Assembly: GCA_016871855.1 (NCBI GenBank) | Contig: VHBQ01000013.1 | Coordinates: 1 to 47,875, forward strand | Length of the DNA stretch: 47,875 nt | DNA from: Gemmatimonadota bacterium | GTDB lineage: Bacteria > Gemmatimonadota > Gemmatimonadetes > Gemmatimonadales > Gemmatimonadaceae | Reading direction: 5' to 3' | Shown: positions 16,716 to 25,312 of the stretch, in pieces | Position numbering within the stretch: position 1 is the first letter of the stretch | Layout: each line of letters begins with the position of its first letter | Translations under genes and position numbers: made by a program | Notes under the pieces: generated by a model | Databases searched by the model: none | What the model was told of the DNA's origin: nothing | Seen by the model: only the letters and a program-made list of their open reading frames with translations

Positions 16716-19700
16716 GCGCGGAAGAGGTCGAACCCGAACTGGCGCGGCGTGGGGGCGAATCCCCGGACCACCGCGTCGCGTGTGCACAACGCGGCGCTGG
16801 TGGATGGGTCGAGACCGGCCGACGCGGACACACCGTAGTTGAAGCGGTAGTCCACCTTGAGCCCCATCGCCTCGGTGAGCGTCAGCGGGTCGAACGAGCC
16901 GCCCTGCCCCAGCAGCTGCCCGATGCTGCACAGCCCGGCGTCGAGTCGCACGAAGGCGCGGTCGGTGAGCTGCTTGGCGCAGTTGAAGCGCGACCCACTG
17001 AGGATGCTGCTGCCGACGTCGCGTAACCCGCCGGTGTACTGGTCGAGCCCGGCGGTGGTGAACTGCGCGTCGGTGCACAGCCCCGTCGGGATCTTGCTGC
17101 CGATCACGGAGCCGAATGACGAGAGCACCAGACGGTACGCGGTGGACGACACGCCGCCGCTGCGTCCCACGATCTCGTTGCTCGGCGCGCCGGTGATCAG
17201 GTAGCTCAGGATGTCGCTGTCCGAGACGCGCGCCGAGTCGGGCGTGGAGAACGTCGCGCGCGGCGAGCCGAGCGTGCCGCCGATGTTGACGCGCACGCGC
17301 ACGTCCTGACGCGCCGTGTTCTGCGAGAACGTCCGCACGGTGTGCAGGGCGCGAATGTCCATCTCGGCGAGGTTGGGATCCGGGTCGCCGCGGAATCGCA
17401 CTTCGCCGCCCTCGACCTCGAACGTGCGCTGCACCGGCCCCGCGTTGAGCCGATACGAGCCGCGCAGCGTCTGCAACGCACCGGTGAGCGCCAGTTGGTA
17501 GCGTCCCGCGTCGCGCCCGCGCTGCACCGGCGCGGCGGTGATGCGCACGTCGCCGCCGAGCGAGATGTTCGCCTCGGACGAGCGCAGGGTCACATCGCGC
17601 CCCATGCGCACGGGGACGTCGCGCACGGTGAGGTTCTCGATCACCCGCGACGGCGCGCGCGGCAGGATGCCGTGGTCGGCCAGCGCCGAGGTGTCGATCA
17701 GCTCCAGATCGTCGAGCGAGATGAGGTTCTTCGTGAAGATGTCGGGGATGTAGATCGTCCCGCGGTCGACGGTCATGGCGCCGGTGAGAGTGGACGCCGT
17801 CTTCGCGCCGGCGATCCGGAGTTCGCCGGTCAGTTCGAGGTCCGCAACGCGCGGCTTGCGAATGGCGGTGAAGCCCTGCGTGGCGAGGCGCAGGTCGAAG
17901 CGCGGGTCCTTGAAGTCGCGGAGCCCCATCCAGCCCGACAGCGTGGCGCGGCCTTCGCGTTCGCCACGGCTGGTGGCCGTCACACGGCGCACGGCGACCG
18001 AGTCGCCGAGGAAGCCGATGTCAGCCTCCACGTCGCGCCACGCCGTGCCGAGCCCCGGCAGTTCAAAGCCACCGCCCTGCACGCGGAGCGCGCCGGTGGC
18101 CGACGGCGCGCGCAGGGAGCCGCCGATGGTGACGTCGAGCGAGAGCGCACCCTGTGCGCGGGCCACTTCGTGCGTCAGCGTCTCCAGCGCGGCGAGTCCC
18201 GCGGAGTCGGAACGAATGCGCGCCCGCAGCGGCGCCTCATCGAGGACACGCCGCGACACCGCGCGCAGGGACAGGTCCACCGGGAGCGCCGCGTCGATGC
18301 TGAGCGCCGTGGCGCCCCCGCGCAGCGTGCGCAGCGACGACTCGAGCACCCGAGCGGCGTATCGTCCGGTCAGCGACATCCGTTCGATGTCCGCGCCGGC
18401 GAGCAGCGCGTCCCGCAGGTCGGCCGCCAGGAGCATCTGCGGGGCGTCTCTCGTTCCCGCCACCTCGGCGCTGAGCGAGAGGCGCCCGCGCAACTCCGTC
18501 GCTGACTGCAGCAGCTCGCCCGCGTCGGCGAGCGGAACGTCGGCGGCGTCGAGGCGGGCGGCGAGATCCGCACGGTCGGGGAAGCGTCCGCGCACGGCCA
18601 CGCGCCCTGCGGCACGACCCACCATCACGAGGGAGTCCACGCTCCATGTCGCCGCGGCGCGCCGCACCAGCGCCGGTGCGAGCAGCGCCCAGTCGTTCCC
18701 CGACGTCGAGACGCGCAGTCGCTCGAGGCGCACGTCGGTGGTGTCTCGCATCCAGGTGGCGTTCGCGCGGGCCACGGCTACCGGGCCGTTGGCGAAGTCC
18801 ATACGCACGTCAGACACTGCGCGCCCGCCCGACGGCAGCTGCACGTCGGCCGTGACGGCGTCGAGTCGCACGCCGCTCACCGTGAGGCCGTCCAGGCGGG
18901 CGCGCACGGTGCCGCGCAGCGAGTCGGTGGGAAGGGCGAGCCGGGCCTCCGCATCGACCTCCCGGATCGTCGTGCGCCCGACGTGCACGTCGCGTCCGCG
19001 CACGGCCGCGTTCACGCGCAGCGCGGGCCACGCGCCACCGACGGCGCCGTCCACGCGCAGCAGCCCATCAAGCGCCGACGTGTCGCGCGTCTCAGCGACG
19101 CGCGCGGCGACGGCGGTGTCCGCGTCGGCGGTCAGCCGCGCCAGCGCGCGCCGGAAGCCGCCGAGCGAGTCAAGCGAGAGCCGAAACGCCACCGAGTCGC
19201 CGGCGCGCCCGGCGGCGAGTGCCAGTCGGCCGCGCGCCTGCGCGGTGAAGGCCGCGCTCTCCACACGCAGTGAGTCCACGGCGAGCGTGCCGCCGAGGAA
19301 GCGCACTTGGACATCGCCGCCGTACACGCGCACGCTGTCCACCAGCGACCGCTCCAGTCGCACCGTCGCGGCGCCGCGCAGGTCGGCGAGCGAGTCGCCG
19401 ACGAGATCCGATGACCAATGCAGCGCCATCGCCGTCTGCGGCACGTCCGATCGCCCCAGGAATCGCTGCAGGTCGAGCCCTGCCGCCCCGCCGCGCGCGG
19501 TGGCGCGATAGCCCGGGTACGTGATGTCGAAGAGACCATCCACCTCCAGGCGCCCCGCGTCGCCGACGAGGTCAGTCACGACGTTCAGCTGCTCCGTCGT
19601 CCCCTTCACGCGCAGCGGCCCGCTGTACTCGCCGCGCGCCGGCAGGCGCGGATACGAGCGCGCCACGGCCGTCAGCGAGAGCGGCAGCGCGGCCATCGCG

Positions 19701-21259
19701 ACGTCGTAGTGCATGAACTCCTCGCCCCATGTCACGCGCCCCGCCCCGGTGAAGCGCGAGACGGGCGCGTCACCGTCGCGGTGCGTGATGTCCGCGTCGC
19801 TGAAGCGGACGTCGAGCCACGAAGAGTCGAGCACCGCGCGCCCGGCGATGATGCCGTTGAGGCGCACAAAGGCGGTGTCCAGCGCCTGCAGCGTGCGGAG
19901 GTCGAGTTCGGCGAGTTCGACCGTCACGCCGCGGAAGGCGGTGAATTCCGGGAAGAGGATGTCCAGCTCGCCGCGCATCGTGCCGCGCGCCGTCGCCCCG
20001 GGCACGTTGAAGTCGGCAAAGGTGAACCGACCGTCGTCGAGCATCCACCGGTTCACCGGCCCGCCGCGCGCGCGCACCGTCCCGGTGATCGCGCCGCGCC
20101 ACGGCAGCGGCAGGGGCTCGCCGCTGAAGCGCTCGATGAGGCGGAAGTCGATGGGCGTCGCCTCGAGCGCCACGTCCTTGACGACGAGCACCGGTCCACC
20201 GACGCCGAAGGTCATCCGCCCGCGCAGGCGCGAGTCCATGCTGCGCACGTCGATGTTCGTCAGCGCGTAGTCCATGACGCGCAGGTCGCGCGCATTCCGG
20301 ATGCGGAGGTCCATGCGCCCGCCGCCCGTCTCCGGCAGCCCGTCCCACACCCAGGCGACATCGCGCATCGAGACCGTGTCGCCGCGCACCCGCACGTCAT
20401 AGCGCGTGGGCAGGCCGCTGCCCCAGACCACCTTGCCCGTCGCGCTGCCGCTCGAGCCGGCGAGGTCGAACCGCGGCACGTCGATCCAGAGCGAATCGCC
20501 ACGCCGCCAAAAGGTGCCGCGCGCGTTGCGGATGCTGAACGGCGGGTAGCGTTCCACCATGTCGAGGCGCGCGATCTCCAGGTGGTGGCCGCTCGTGTCC
20601 GGGTCCGCCAGGTGCGCGTGGGCGAGCTGCATGGCGATGCCGCTCCACTTCCACTCCTTCTCGAACTCGTTCGGGCCAATGCGGCGCACGCCGCCCGCCG
20701 TGTCGGCGAGGGCGACGGTGATCGCGCTGTCGCGCCGCGCGCCACGCAGCGAATCGGTCGGCGACCAAGGCCAGGCGACGCGCACCTCGCCGTCGCGGAT
20801 GCGCACGTTCTCCAGCGAGATGCGGCTCCCAAACCCGCGGCGCGGCCCCGTGCTCGGCGCGCCCCTGGGGAAGATGGAACGGTAGTTCCACTCGTCGTTG
20901 CGCCGTTGCAGCCGCACCACCGGGCGCTGCACGTCGAGCGAGCGCAGGAAGATCACGCCGTCGGCGATGTCGCGCGGGTCGTACGTCACGCGCAGCGGCC
21001 CGGTGGCGACGAAGAGCGAGTCGTTCGGCTCGCGAATCTCCAGCGAGTCGATGGTCAGCCCGGTGAGGAAGCTCCCGCCGATCGCCCCGATGTGAATCTT
21101 GCCGTGCGTTGCGCCAGCGAGCAGCCGCTCCGCCTGCGCGCGAATCCACTCACGCCCCGCCGCGGAGCGCGTGAGGCCGGCCAATGCCGCGAACACCGCC
21201 GATCCCATCAGCAGGATCGCGATCGCGCTGGCGACGGCGACGTAGCGGCGGCGAATCAT
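16703..21259 (-). CDS. tamB: TamB-like translocation and assembly module / AsmA-type lipid transfer protein
   Basis: A 1518-residue protein with one N-terminal membrane anchor (A-I-A-I-L-L-M-G-S-A-V-F-A-A-L-A after M-I-R-R-R-Y) and a very long repetitive beta region with many L-D-x-L/V-R-V-x-S and D-S-L-R-G-x-V phrases, as in the beta-helical groove of AsmA/TamB proteins. The C-terminal 350 residues match the TamB domain: V-R-M-G-R-D-V-T-L-R-S, G-x-R-G-S-Y, and S-D-S-D-I-L-S-Y-L-I-T-G-A. It spans the periplasm and helps build the outer membrane or carry phospholipids. The BamA/TamA-like gene ends one base upstream, giving the usual tamA-tamB order. Confidence 0.93.
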   Translation of the reverse strand: MIRRRYVAVASAIAILLMGSAVFAALAGLTRSAAGREWIRAQAERLLAGATHGKIHIGAIGGSFLTGLTIDSLEIREPNDSLFVATGPLRVTYDPRDIADGVIFLRSLDVQRPVVRLQRRNDEWNYRSIFPRGAPSTGPRRGFGSRISLENVRIRDGEVRVAWPWSPTDSLRGARRDSAITVALADTAGGVRRIGPNEFEKEWKWSGIAMQLAHAHLADPDTSGHHLEIARLDMVERYPPFSIRNARGTFWRRGDSLWIDVPRFDLAGSSGSATGKVVWGSGLPTRYDVRVRGDTVSMRDVAWVWDGLPETGGGRMDLRIRNARDLRVMDYALTNIDVRSMDSRLRGRMTFGVGGPVLVVKDVALEATPIDFRLIERFSGEPLPLPWRGAITGTVRARGGPVNRWMLDDGRFTFADFNVPGATARGTMRGELDILFPEFTAFRGVTVELAELDLRTLQALDTAFVRLNGIIAGRAVLDSSWLDVRFSDADITHRDGDAPVSRFTGAGRVTWGEEFMHYDVAMAALPLSLTAVARSYPRLPARGEYSGPLRVKGTTEQLNVVTDLVGDAGRLEVDGLFDITYPGYRATARGGAAGLDLQRFLGRSDVPQTAMALHWSSDLVGDSLADLRGAATVRLERSLVDSVRVYGGDVQVRFLGGTLAVDSLRVESAAFTAQARGRLALAAGRAGDSVAFRLSLDSLGGFRRALARLTADADTAVAARVAETRDTSALDGLLRVDGAVGGAWPALRVNAAVRGRDVHVGRTTIREVDAEARLALPTDSLRGTVRARLDGLTVSGVRLDAVTADVQLPSGGRAVSDVRMDFANGPVAVARANATWMRDTTDVRLERLRVSTSGNDWALLAPALVRRAAATWSVDSLVMVGRAAGRVAVRGRFPDRADLAARLDAADVPLADAGELLQSATELRGRLSLSAEVAGTRDAPQMLLAADLRDALLAGADIERMSLTGRYAARVLESSLRTLRGGATALSIDAALPVDLSLRAVSRRVLDEAPLRARIRSDSAGLAALETLTHEVARAQGALSLDVTIGGSLRAPSATGALRVQGGGFELPGLGTAWRDVEADIGFLGDSVAVRRVTATSRGEREGRATLSGWMGLRDFKDPRFDLRLATQGFTAIRKPRVADLELTGELRIAGAKTASTLTGAMTVDRGTIYIPDIFTKNLISLDDLELIDTSALADHGILPRAPSRVIENLTVRDVPVRMGRDVTLRSSEANISLGGDVRITAAPVQRGRDAGRYQLALTGALQTLRGSYRLNAGPVQRTFEVEGGEVRFRGDPDPNLAEMDIRALHTVRTFSQNTARQDVRVRVNIGGTLGSPRATFSTPDSARVSDSDILSYLITGAPSNEIVGRSGGVSSTAYRLVLSSFGSVIGSKIPTGLCTDAQFTTAGLDQYTGGLRDVGSSILSGSRFNCAKQLTDRAFVRLDAGLCSIGQLLGQGGSFDPLTLTEAMGLKVDYRFNYGVSASAGLDPSTSAALCTRDAVVRGFAPTPRQFGFDLFRAWQF

Positions 21260-21260
21260 C

Positions 21261-23495
21261 CTAGAACGCCTGCCCGATGGAGAACTGGAAAGCGAGCCGC
21301 TTGAGCACGCTCGTTTCGCGCGGCGGCGCGAACGAGGCTGGACAGGTCCCGCTCTCCTGCAGCATCACGCCGGCCGACGGCGGCGCGCCGAGCGCCGACG
21401 TTGAGACGACGCGCAGCGTGTTGCCGGGACTCACGCAGTACAGCTGGCCGCCCGCGGCGATGGGGGCGTCGAAGTACGCCGCGCCATCGGCGCGCTGATA
21501 CGGATTGTACCCGATGTCCACGCGAATCAACCCGACGAGCGTGCGCACCCGCGCGCCGACACCCGGCGTCCACTGCACCGATCCGATGTTCAGCGGCTGT
21601 GCGGTCCCGCGATTCCACACGCGCCCCGCGTCGGCGAAGAAGGCGAGCTGCAGGATGTCGGCCAGCACCGGGCTGCGCACGCGCGCCTCGAGGTTCGCCA
21701 CGAGCATCGCGTTGCCACCGGTGGGAATGGTGCGCAGGCTCACCGCGTTGGGGTCGGCGCGCAGGTAGACCACCTGCGACGTGTCGGCCGGGTTGCCGCC
21801 GATCGTGCCGTCGGCGCGGACCGTGTCGTACGCCGACACGTTGTAGACCACGGGCCCCAGTTCGTTCTGCCGGAAGCCGCGCACCGTCGTTGCACCGCCC
21901 GCGTAGAGCCGCTCTTGCACCGGCACGTACGCACCCGGCCCGAGCACGGCGCCCCAGCGCAGGCGGGCCGCCAGCACCACATCGGTGCCCAAGGTCACGT
22001 ACGCGGCGCCATCAAGCGTCAAGCGCGTGAACTGCAGGCGCGCGTCGGAGCCGACCTCGCGCGACGCGTGTCGCGCCTCGCCGCGCAGCACCGTGCCGCG
22101 CCCCGGCGACGTGGGGTTGTCTGTGTTCTCCCGCGTGAACGACGCGCCCAGCACCGCCAGCCGCTGGCGACGGAGCAGCACCTCTTGGTCGCCGCTGTCA
22201 CAGGCGTTGAACACCGCGCAGAGAAAGGCGGGGGAACTCTCGGTCTCGCCGTACTCGAGCGTGTAGGACGCCGACTGCGACAGGCGTCCGCTGCCGCGGC
22301 CGAGCGAGAGCGCCGCGCCGATTGGCGTCGTGCGCAGGTAGGCGTTGTACTCGGAGCGGCGCTCGGAGAAGACCGTCAGCGACGGCTGCACCGCGGCGCG
22401 CGCCGACGTCGGCGGCGTGATCGTCACGCTCGTCGAGTAGTTGAGGTCGCCGCCGAAGACGTCCGCGCGGGCTTCGTTGGTGCAGAGCGATTCGAGTCCA
22501 TCGAGCGGCCGGCCCACGCCGATGCGCGAGAGGCGCGCGCGAAGGTCCACCCGCGTCGCGCGACGCCCGACGTTCAGGTGCGTGTAGTCGGCGTAGGCGC
22601 GGAAGCAGTCCAGCGTCCCCCACCCGCCGCCCACGCGCGCATGCTGCATCCGCGCTTCGGCGACGCTCACCGCGACGCGCACCGTGGTGTCGGAGCGCGC
22701 CGTGCCCGTGTCGGGCTCCACGCTCACTTGCGCGAAGAGCTGCCCGGCGTAGAGCGCGCGCTTTGCCCGCTCGAGATCCTGCTGCCGGTACCAGCTGCCA
22801 CTCGACAGGCCAGCGAGCCGACGCACGGTCGCGGTGTCCACCAGCGCGGCGGCCCCGACGGGTCGCACCTGCACCTGCACCACGCCGATGCGCGCGCGCG
22901 TTCCGGGGTGAGCCGTGAACGTCACCGACGCCGCACGACGGTCCGCGTCGGTCTCGTAGTTGACCAGCACCTCGGCGTCGGGATAGCCCCGGTTGCGCAG
23001 GCGGCGCGTGAGCGTGTCGCGCGTCGCCGCGAGCGCGCCGCGATCGAACGGCGCGCCAAGACGCAGCGGCAGGTCACGCGCCACCTCATCGCGTCCGACG
23101 GCGTCCTCGAGCCCCTTCACCTCAAGCGTGCGCACGCGCGTCGGGTAGTCCTCGGTGATCACGAAGCGGACCGCCACCTGCGATGGCGACAGCCGCGTCA
23201 CCATCGTGTCCACCGACACGCCCAGATATCCGTGGTTGCGGTAGAACACCACGAGGCGAATCACATCGCGCGGGAACTCGACGGGATCGAGGCAGTAGCG
23301 CGTGCCGAGGAGCTTGGTCCAGCGCCGCGCCCAGGTGGACGGCGTCGTGGCGATGCCATTGGCGAGCACCGACGACGGGAAGGCGGCGTTGCCGGTGAAC
23401 TCCAGCCGCAGCACCTCAGTGTCACCCCGATCGCAGACGATGTCCTGCGCACGCAGGGCGGCCGGGAACAGGAGGGCGAGGAGGAGGCGGCGCAC
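21261..23495 (-). CDS. BamA/TamA-family outer membrane protein
   Basis: A 744-residue protein from a GTG at 23495, chosen because it gives a clean signal peptide (V-R-R-L-L-L-A-L-L-F-P-A-A-L-R-A-Q). Residues 20-330 hold POTRA-like repeats (V-L-R-L-E-F-T-G-N-A-A-F, V-R-T-L-E-V-K-G-L). The C-terminal half is a 16-strand surface-antigen barrel with the lid-lock motif T-T-V-R-G-F-R near residue 575 and final strands with L-A-F-F-A-D-A-G-R-V-W. Next to tamB it most likely acts as TamA. Upstream codons to 23660 run through an AATCG-type repeat and were excluded. A TTGACA is present about 40 bases before the start but no good -10 is seen. Confidence 0.92.
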   Translation of the reverse strand: MRRLLLALLFPAALRAQDIVCDRGDTEVLRLEFTGNAAFPSSVLANGIATTPSTWARRWTKLLGTRYCLDPVEFPRDVIRLVVFYRNHGYLGVSVDTMVTRLSPSQVAVRFVITEDYPTRVRTLEVKGLEDAVGRDEVARDLPLRLGAPFDRGALAATRDTLTRRLRNRGYPDAEVLVNYETDADRRAASVTFTAHPGTRARIGVVQVQVRPVGAAALVDTATVRRLAGLSSGSWYRQQDLERAKRALYAGQLFAQVSVEPDTGTARSDTTVRVAVSVAEARMQHARVGGGWGTLDCFRAYADYTHLNVGRRATRVDLRARLSRIGVGRPLDGLESLCTNEARADVFGGDLNYSTSVTITPPTSARAAVQPSLTVFSERRSEYNAYLRTTPIGAALSLGRGSGRLSQSASYTLEYGETESSPAFLCAVFNACDSGDQEVLLRRQRLAVLGASFTRENTDNPTSPGRGTVLRGEARHASREVGSDARLQFTRLTLDGAAYVTLGTDVVLAARLRWGAVLGPGAYVPVQERLYAGGATTVRGFRQNELGPVVYNVSAYDTVRADGTIGGNPADTSQVVYLRADPNAVSLRTIPTGGNAMLVANLEARVRSPVLADILQLAFFADAGRVWNRGTAQPLNIGSVQWTPGVGARVRTLVGLIRVDIGYNPYQRADGAAYFDAPIAAGGQLYCVSPGNTLRVVSTSALGAPPSAGVMLQESGTCPASFAPPRETSVLKRLAFQFSIGQAF

Positions 23496-23536
23496 CGGAG
23501 AAATTTCTGTCGCTGCTCTAATAGTTGTCAACAACC

Positions 23537-24169
23537 GAATTAGGATTCGGACCGAGGATTGCGATTCAGGACTACGACCTCGGAACGGGATTGGCGATGG
23601 ATTGGTGGGGGCGGCGTGGGTTTGGTGACGCGACCCGGAGTTGTCGCCGTCATGCTCCACCCATGACGCTTCCTCCTCTCGACTTCGCTGCCTACGAAGC
23701 CAGACCGCCGCGCGCGCTCGATGGCGACCCGCTCTGGCGCACGCGGATGTATCGCATGGCGTCGTACCTCGGAACGCGTTGCCGCGACGACGCCGCGCGC
23801 CTTGGCGCTCGGGTGTCCTTGGACGTCACGCATCAGTTCGTCCGGGCCATCGGCTCGATTGGCGCCAATATCGCCGAGGGGTACTCCCGTGGCGCTCGAC
23901 ACGACCGCGCTCGTTTCTACACGTACGCGCTGGGATCGGTCCGCGAAGCGCTCGTCTGGATCGACGCCCTCGGTGGGACCCCGTGGCCGCCGCGCGATGA
24001 ATACGTGGACTTGCTCGTGCAGATCCGCCGGCAACTGCTGACGGCGATCAAGGCACTCCGCCCGGCGGAGGGCGACACGAAACTGGGGGTGCGTCGCCGC
24101 ACCCCCAATCGCTAATCGCATTCCTCAATCGCCGTCCTGAATCGCAATCCTCGATCCAAATCCTCAATC
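23537..24169. repeat. Long inverted repeat bracketing the four-helix-bundle gene (AATCG/CGATT family)
   Basis: 23537-23572 is repeated in reverse complement at 24134-24169: 36 bp with five mismatches, including 20 perfect bases, CGAGGATTGCGATTCAGGAC (23553-23572). The bracketed interior holds only the gene at 23663. Further AATCG phrases fill 24107-24170. The right arm covers the stop codon of the ferredoxin reductase gene. A related copy is at 41984-42009. Confidence 0.85.
23663..24115 (+). CDS. S23/Avd-like four-helix-bundle protein
   Basis: A 150-residue, wholly helical protein. The segment F-V-R-A-I-G-S-I-G-A-N-I-A-E-G-Y-S-R-G near residue 65 is the signature of the family first found in 23S rRNA intervening sequences and related to the Avd accessory protein of diversity-generating retroelements. 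An E-A-L-V-W-I-D helix follows, then a last helix (Y-V-D-L-L-V-Q-I-R-R-Q-L). Relatives form basic pentameric barrels that bind nucleic acid. The last residues (G-V-R-R-R-T-P-N-R) are encoded by a GGGGGTGCG/CGCACCCCC hairpin at the edge of the repeat. No reverse transcriptase is near. It is isolated between minus-strand genes. Confidence 0.88.
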   Translation: MTLPPLDFAAYEARPPRALDGDPLWRTRMYRMASYLGTRCRDDAARLGARVSLDVTHQFVRAIGSIGANIAEGYSRGARHDRARFYTYALGSVREALVWIDALGGTPWPPRDEYVDLLVQIRRQLLTAIKALRPAEGDTKLGVRRRTPNR

Positions 24170-25180
24170 GTCCTTCTGCCCAAAGACCGCCAAGTTCGAG
24201 GAATGCCCCGGATTGATCTTCTTCTCCGGATAGATCCAGTGGTACCCCTGGTTCACCGCCACCGTCGCGTCGGCGAAGCCCGTGGCGATGAGCTTCAGCT
24301 TGCCAGGATACGTCACGATGTCGCCGGCCGCGTAGATGCCGGGGCGCCCGGTCTCCATCTGTGAGTTGACGACGATCTCGTCCTTCTCGAGCGTCAGGCC
24401 CCACTGCGCCAGCGCGCCGAGGTCGCTCACGAATCCGAGCATCGGCAGCACCACATCACAACGCACGCGGGTGGTGGCCTTGGTCTTCACTCCGCGCAGC
24501 TCGAGTTCATGAATGCGGCCGTCCACCGCGTGGATCTCATGCAATTCATGGAACGTGAACAGCGCTGTCTTCCCCGCGGCGACATCCGCCTGCACCATCT
24601 CCACCGTCGCGTGGTGCGCGCGGAACCGGTCGGTGCGGTGCACCAGCGTCACGCTCGCCGCGCGCCCCTGCAGCTGGTGCGCCCAATCAAACGCGGTGTC
24701 GCCGCCGCCGATGATCACCACGTGCTTCCCCGTGAGTCCGGCGGGGTTGAGCACGCGGTCGTCAATCCCGTTGCCGTACCACGGCGCGGCGCAGGCCTGC
24801 GGCAGCCGACGCGGCGAGAAGGCGCCGATGCCCGCCGCGATCACGATGGCCCGACTCGGAAACTCATCAGTCGCCGTTCGCAGCACAAAGTGCCCGTCCT
24901 CTTCCGCGAGTCCACTCACCACCTGGCCGAGATGAATGGGGTGACCGAAGCGCGCCGCCTGTCGCTCGAGCGCGTGGACGAGGTCCTTCGCGAGCACCTC
25001 GGGGAAGCCGGCGACGTCGAAGATCAGCTTCTCGGGATACAGCGCCGCCAGCTGGCCCCCCGGCTGGTCAAGCGCATCCACGATTTGCGCCGACGCGCCG
25101 CGCATGCCAGCGTAGAAGAGCGCAAAGAGCCCCGTGGGCCCCGCGCCGATGATCGTGAAGTCCCGTAGTTCGTGACGCAT
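24164..25180 (-). CDS. Ferredoxin--NADP reductase (thioredoxin-reductase-like, type 2)
   Basis: A 338-residue flavoprotein. The FAD-binding motif F-T-I-I-G-A-G-P-T-G-L is at residue 8, Q-P-G-G-Q-L-A-A-L-Y-P-E-K at residue 40, the NADPH site V-V-I-I-G-G-G-D-T-A-F-D-W at residue 155, and the second FAD motif G-I-Y-A-A-G-D-I-V-T-Y-P-G-K near residue 285. There is no C-x2-C redox pair, which separates it from thioredoxin reductase and fits the YumC/type-2 FNR group. It moves electrons between NADPH and ferredoxin or flavodoxin. The stop lies in the right arm of the repeat that brackets the neighbouring gene, and the final K-D-D residues are partly encoded by it. Confidence 0.92.
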   Translation of the reverse strand: MRHELRDFTIIGAGPTGLFALFYAGMRGASAQIVDALDQPGGQLAALYPEKLIFDVAGFPEVLAKDLVHALERQAARFGHPIHLGQVVSGLAEEDGHFVLRTATDEFPSRAIVIAAGIGAFSPRRLPQACAAPWYGNGIDDRVLNPAGLTGKHVVIIGGGDTAFDWAHQLQGRAASVTLVHRTDRFRAHHATVEMVQADVAAGKTALFTFHELHEIHAVDGRIHELELRGVKTKATTRVRCDVVLPMLGFVSDLGALAQWGLTLEKDEIVVNSQMETGRPGIYAAGDIVTYPGKLKLIATGFADATVAVNQGYHWIYPEKKINPGHSSNLAVFGQKDD

Positions 25181-25227
25181 CCGTGAAAGCTCGCAACCGC
25201 CCGACGCCGAAACAACCCGCGCTGCTC

Positions 25228-25302
25228 GCTCCCGTCCCCCCGCTCCCGTCCCCCCACTCGTCCCTCCGCTCTACGCCTCCGCACCCGCCCTCGTCCCTCC
25301 GC
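25228..25302. repeat. C-rich tandem phrase repeat upstream of the Ser/Thr kinase
   Basis: GCTCCCGTCCCCCC occurs twice head to tail (25228-25255), then CTCGTCCCTCCGC at 25257-25269 and again at 25290-25302. It fills most of the gap between the divergent ferredoxin reductase and kinase genes, where their promoters would be expected. Confidence 0.75.
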
Positions 25303-25312
25303 ACTCAAGCAT

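Noticed and set aside
23537-24169. Possible diversity-generating retroelement around the Avd-like protein
   Set aside because: No reverse transcriptase, template repeat or variable repeat is found within the window.
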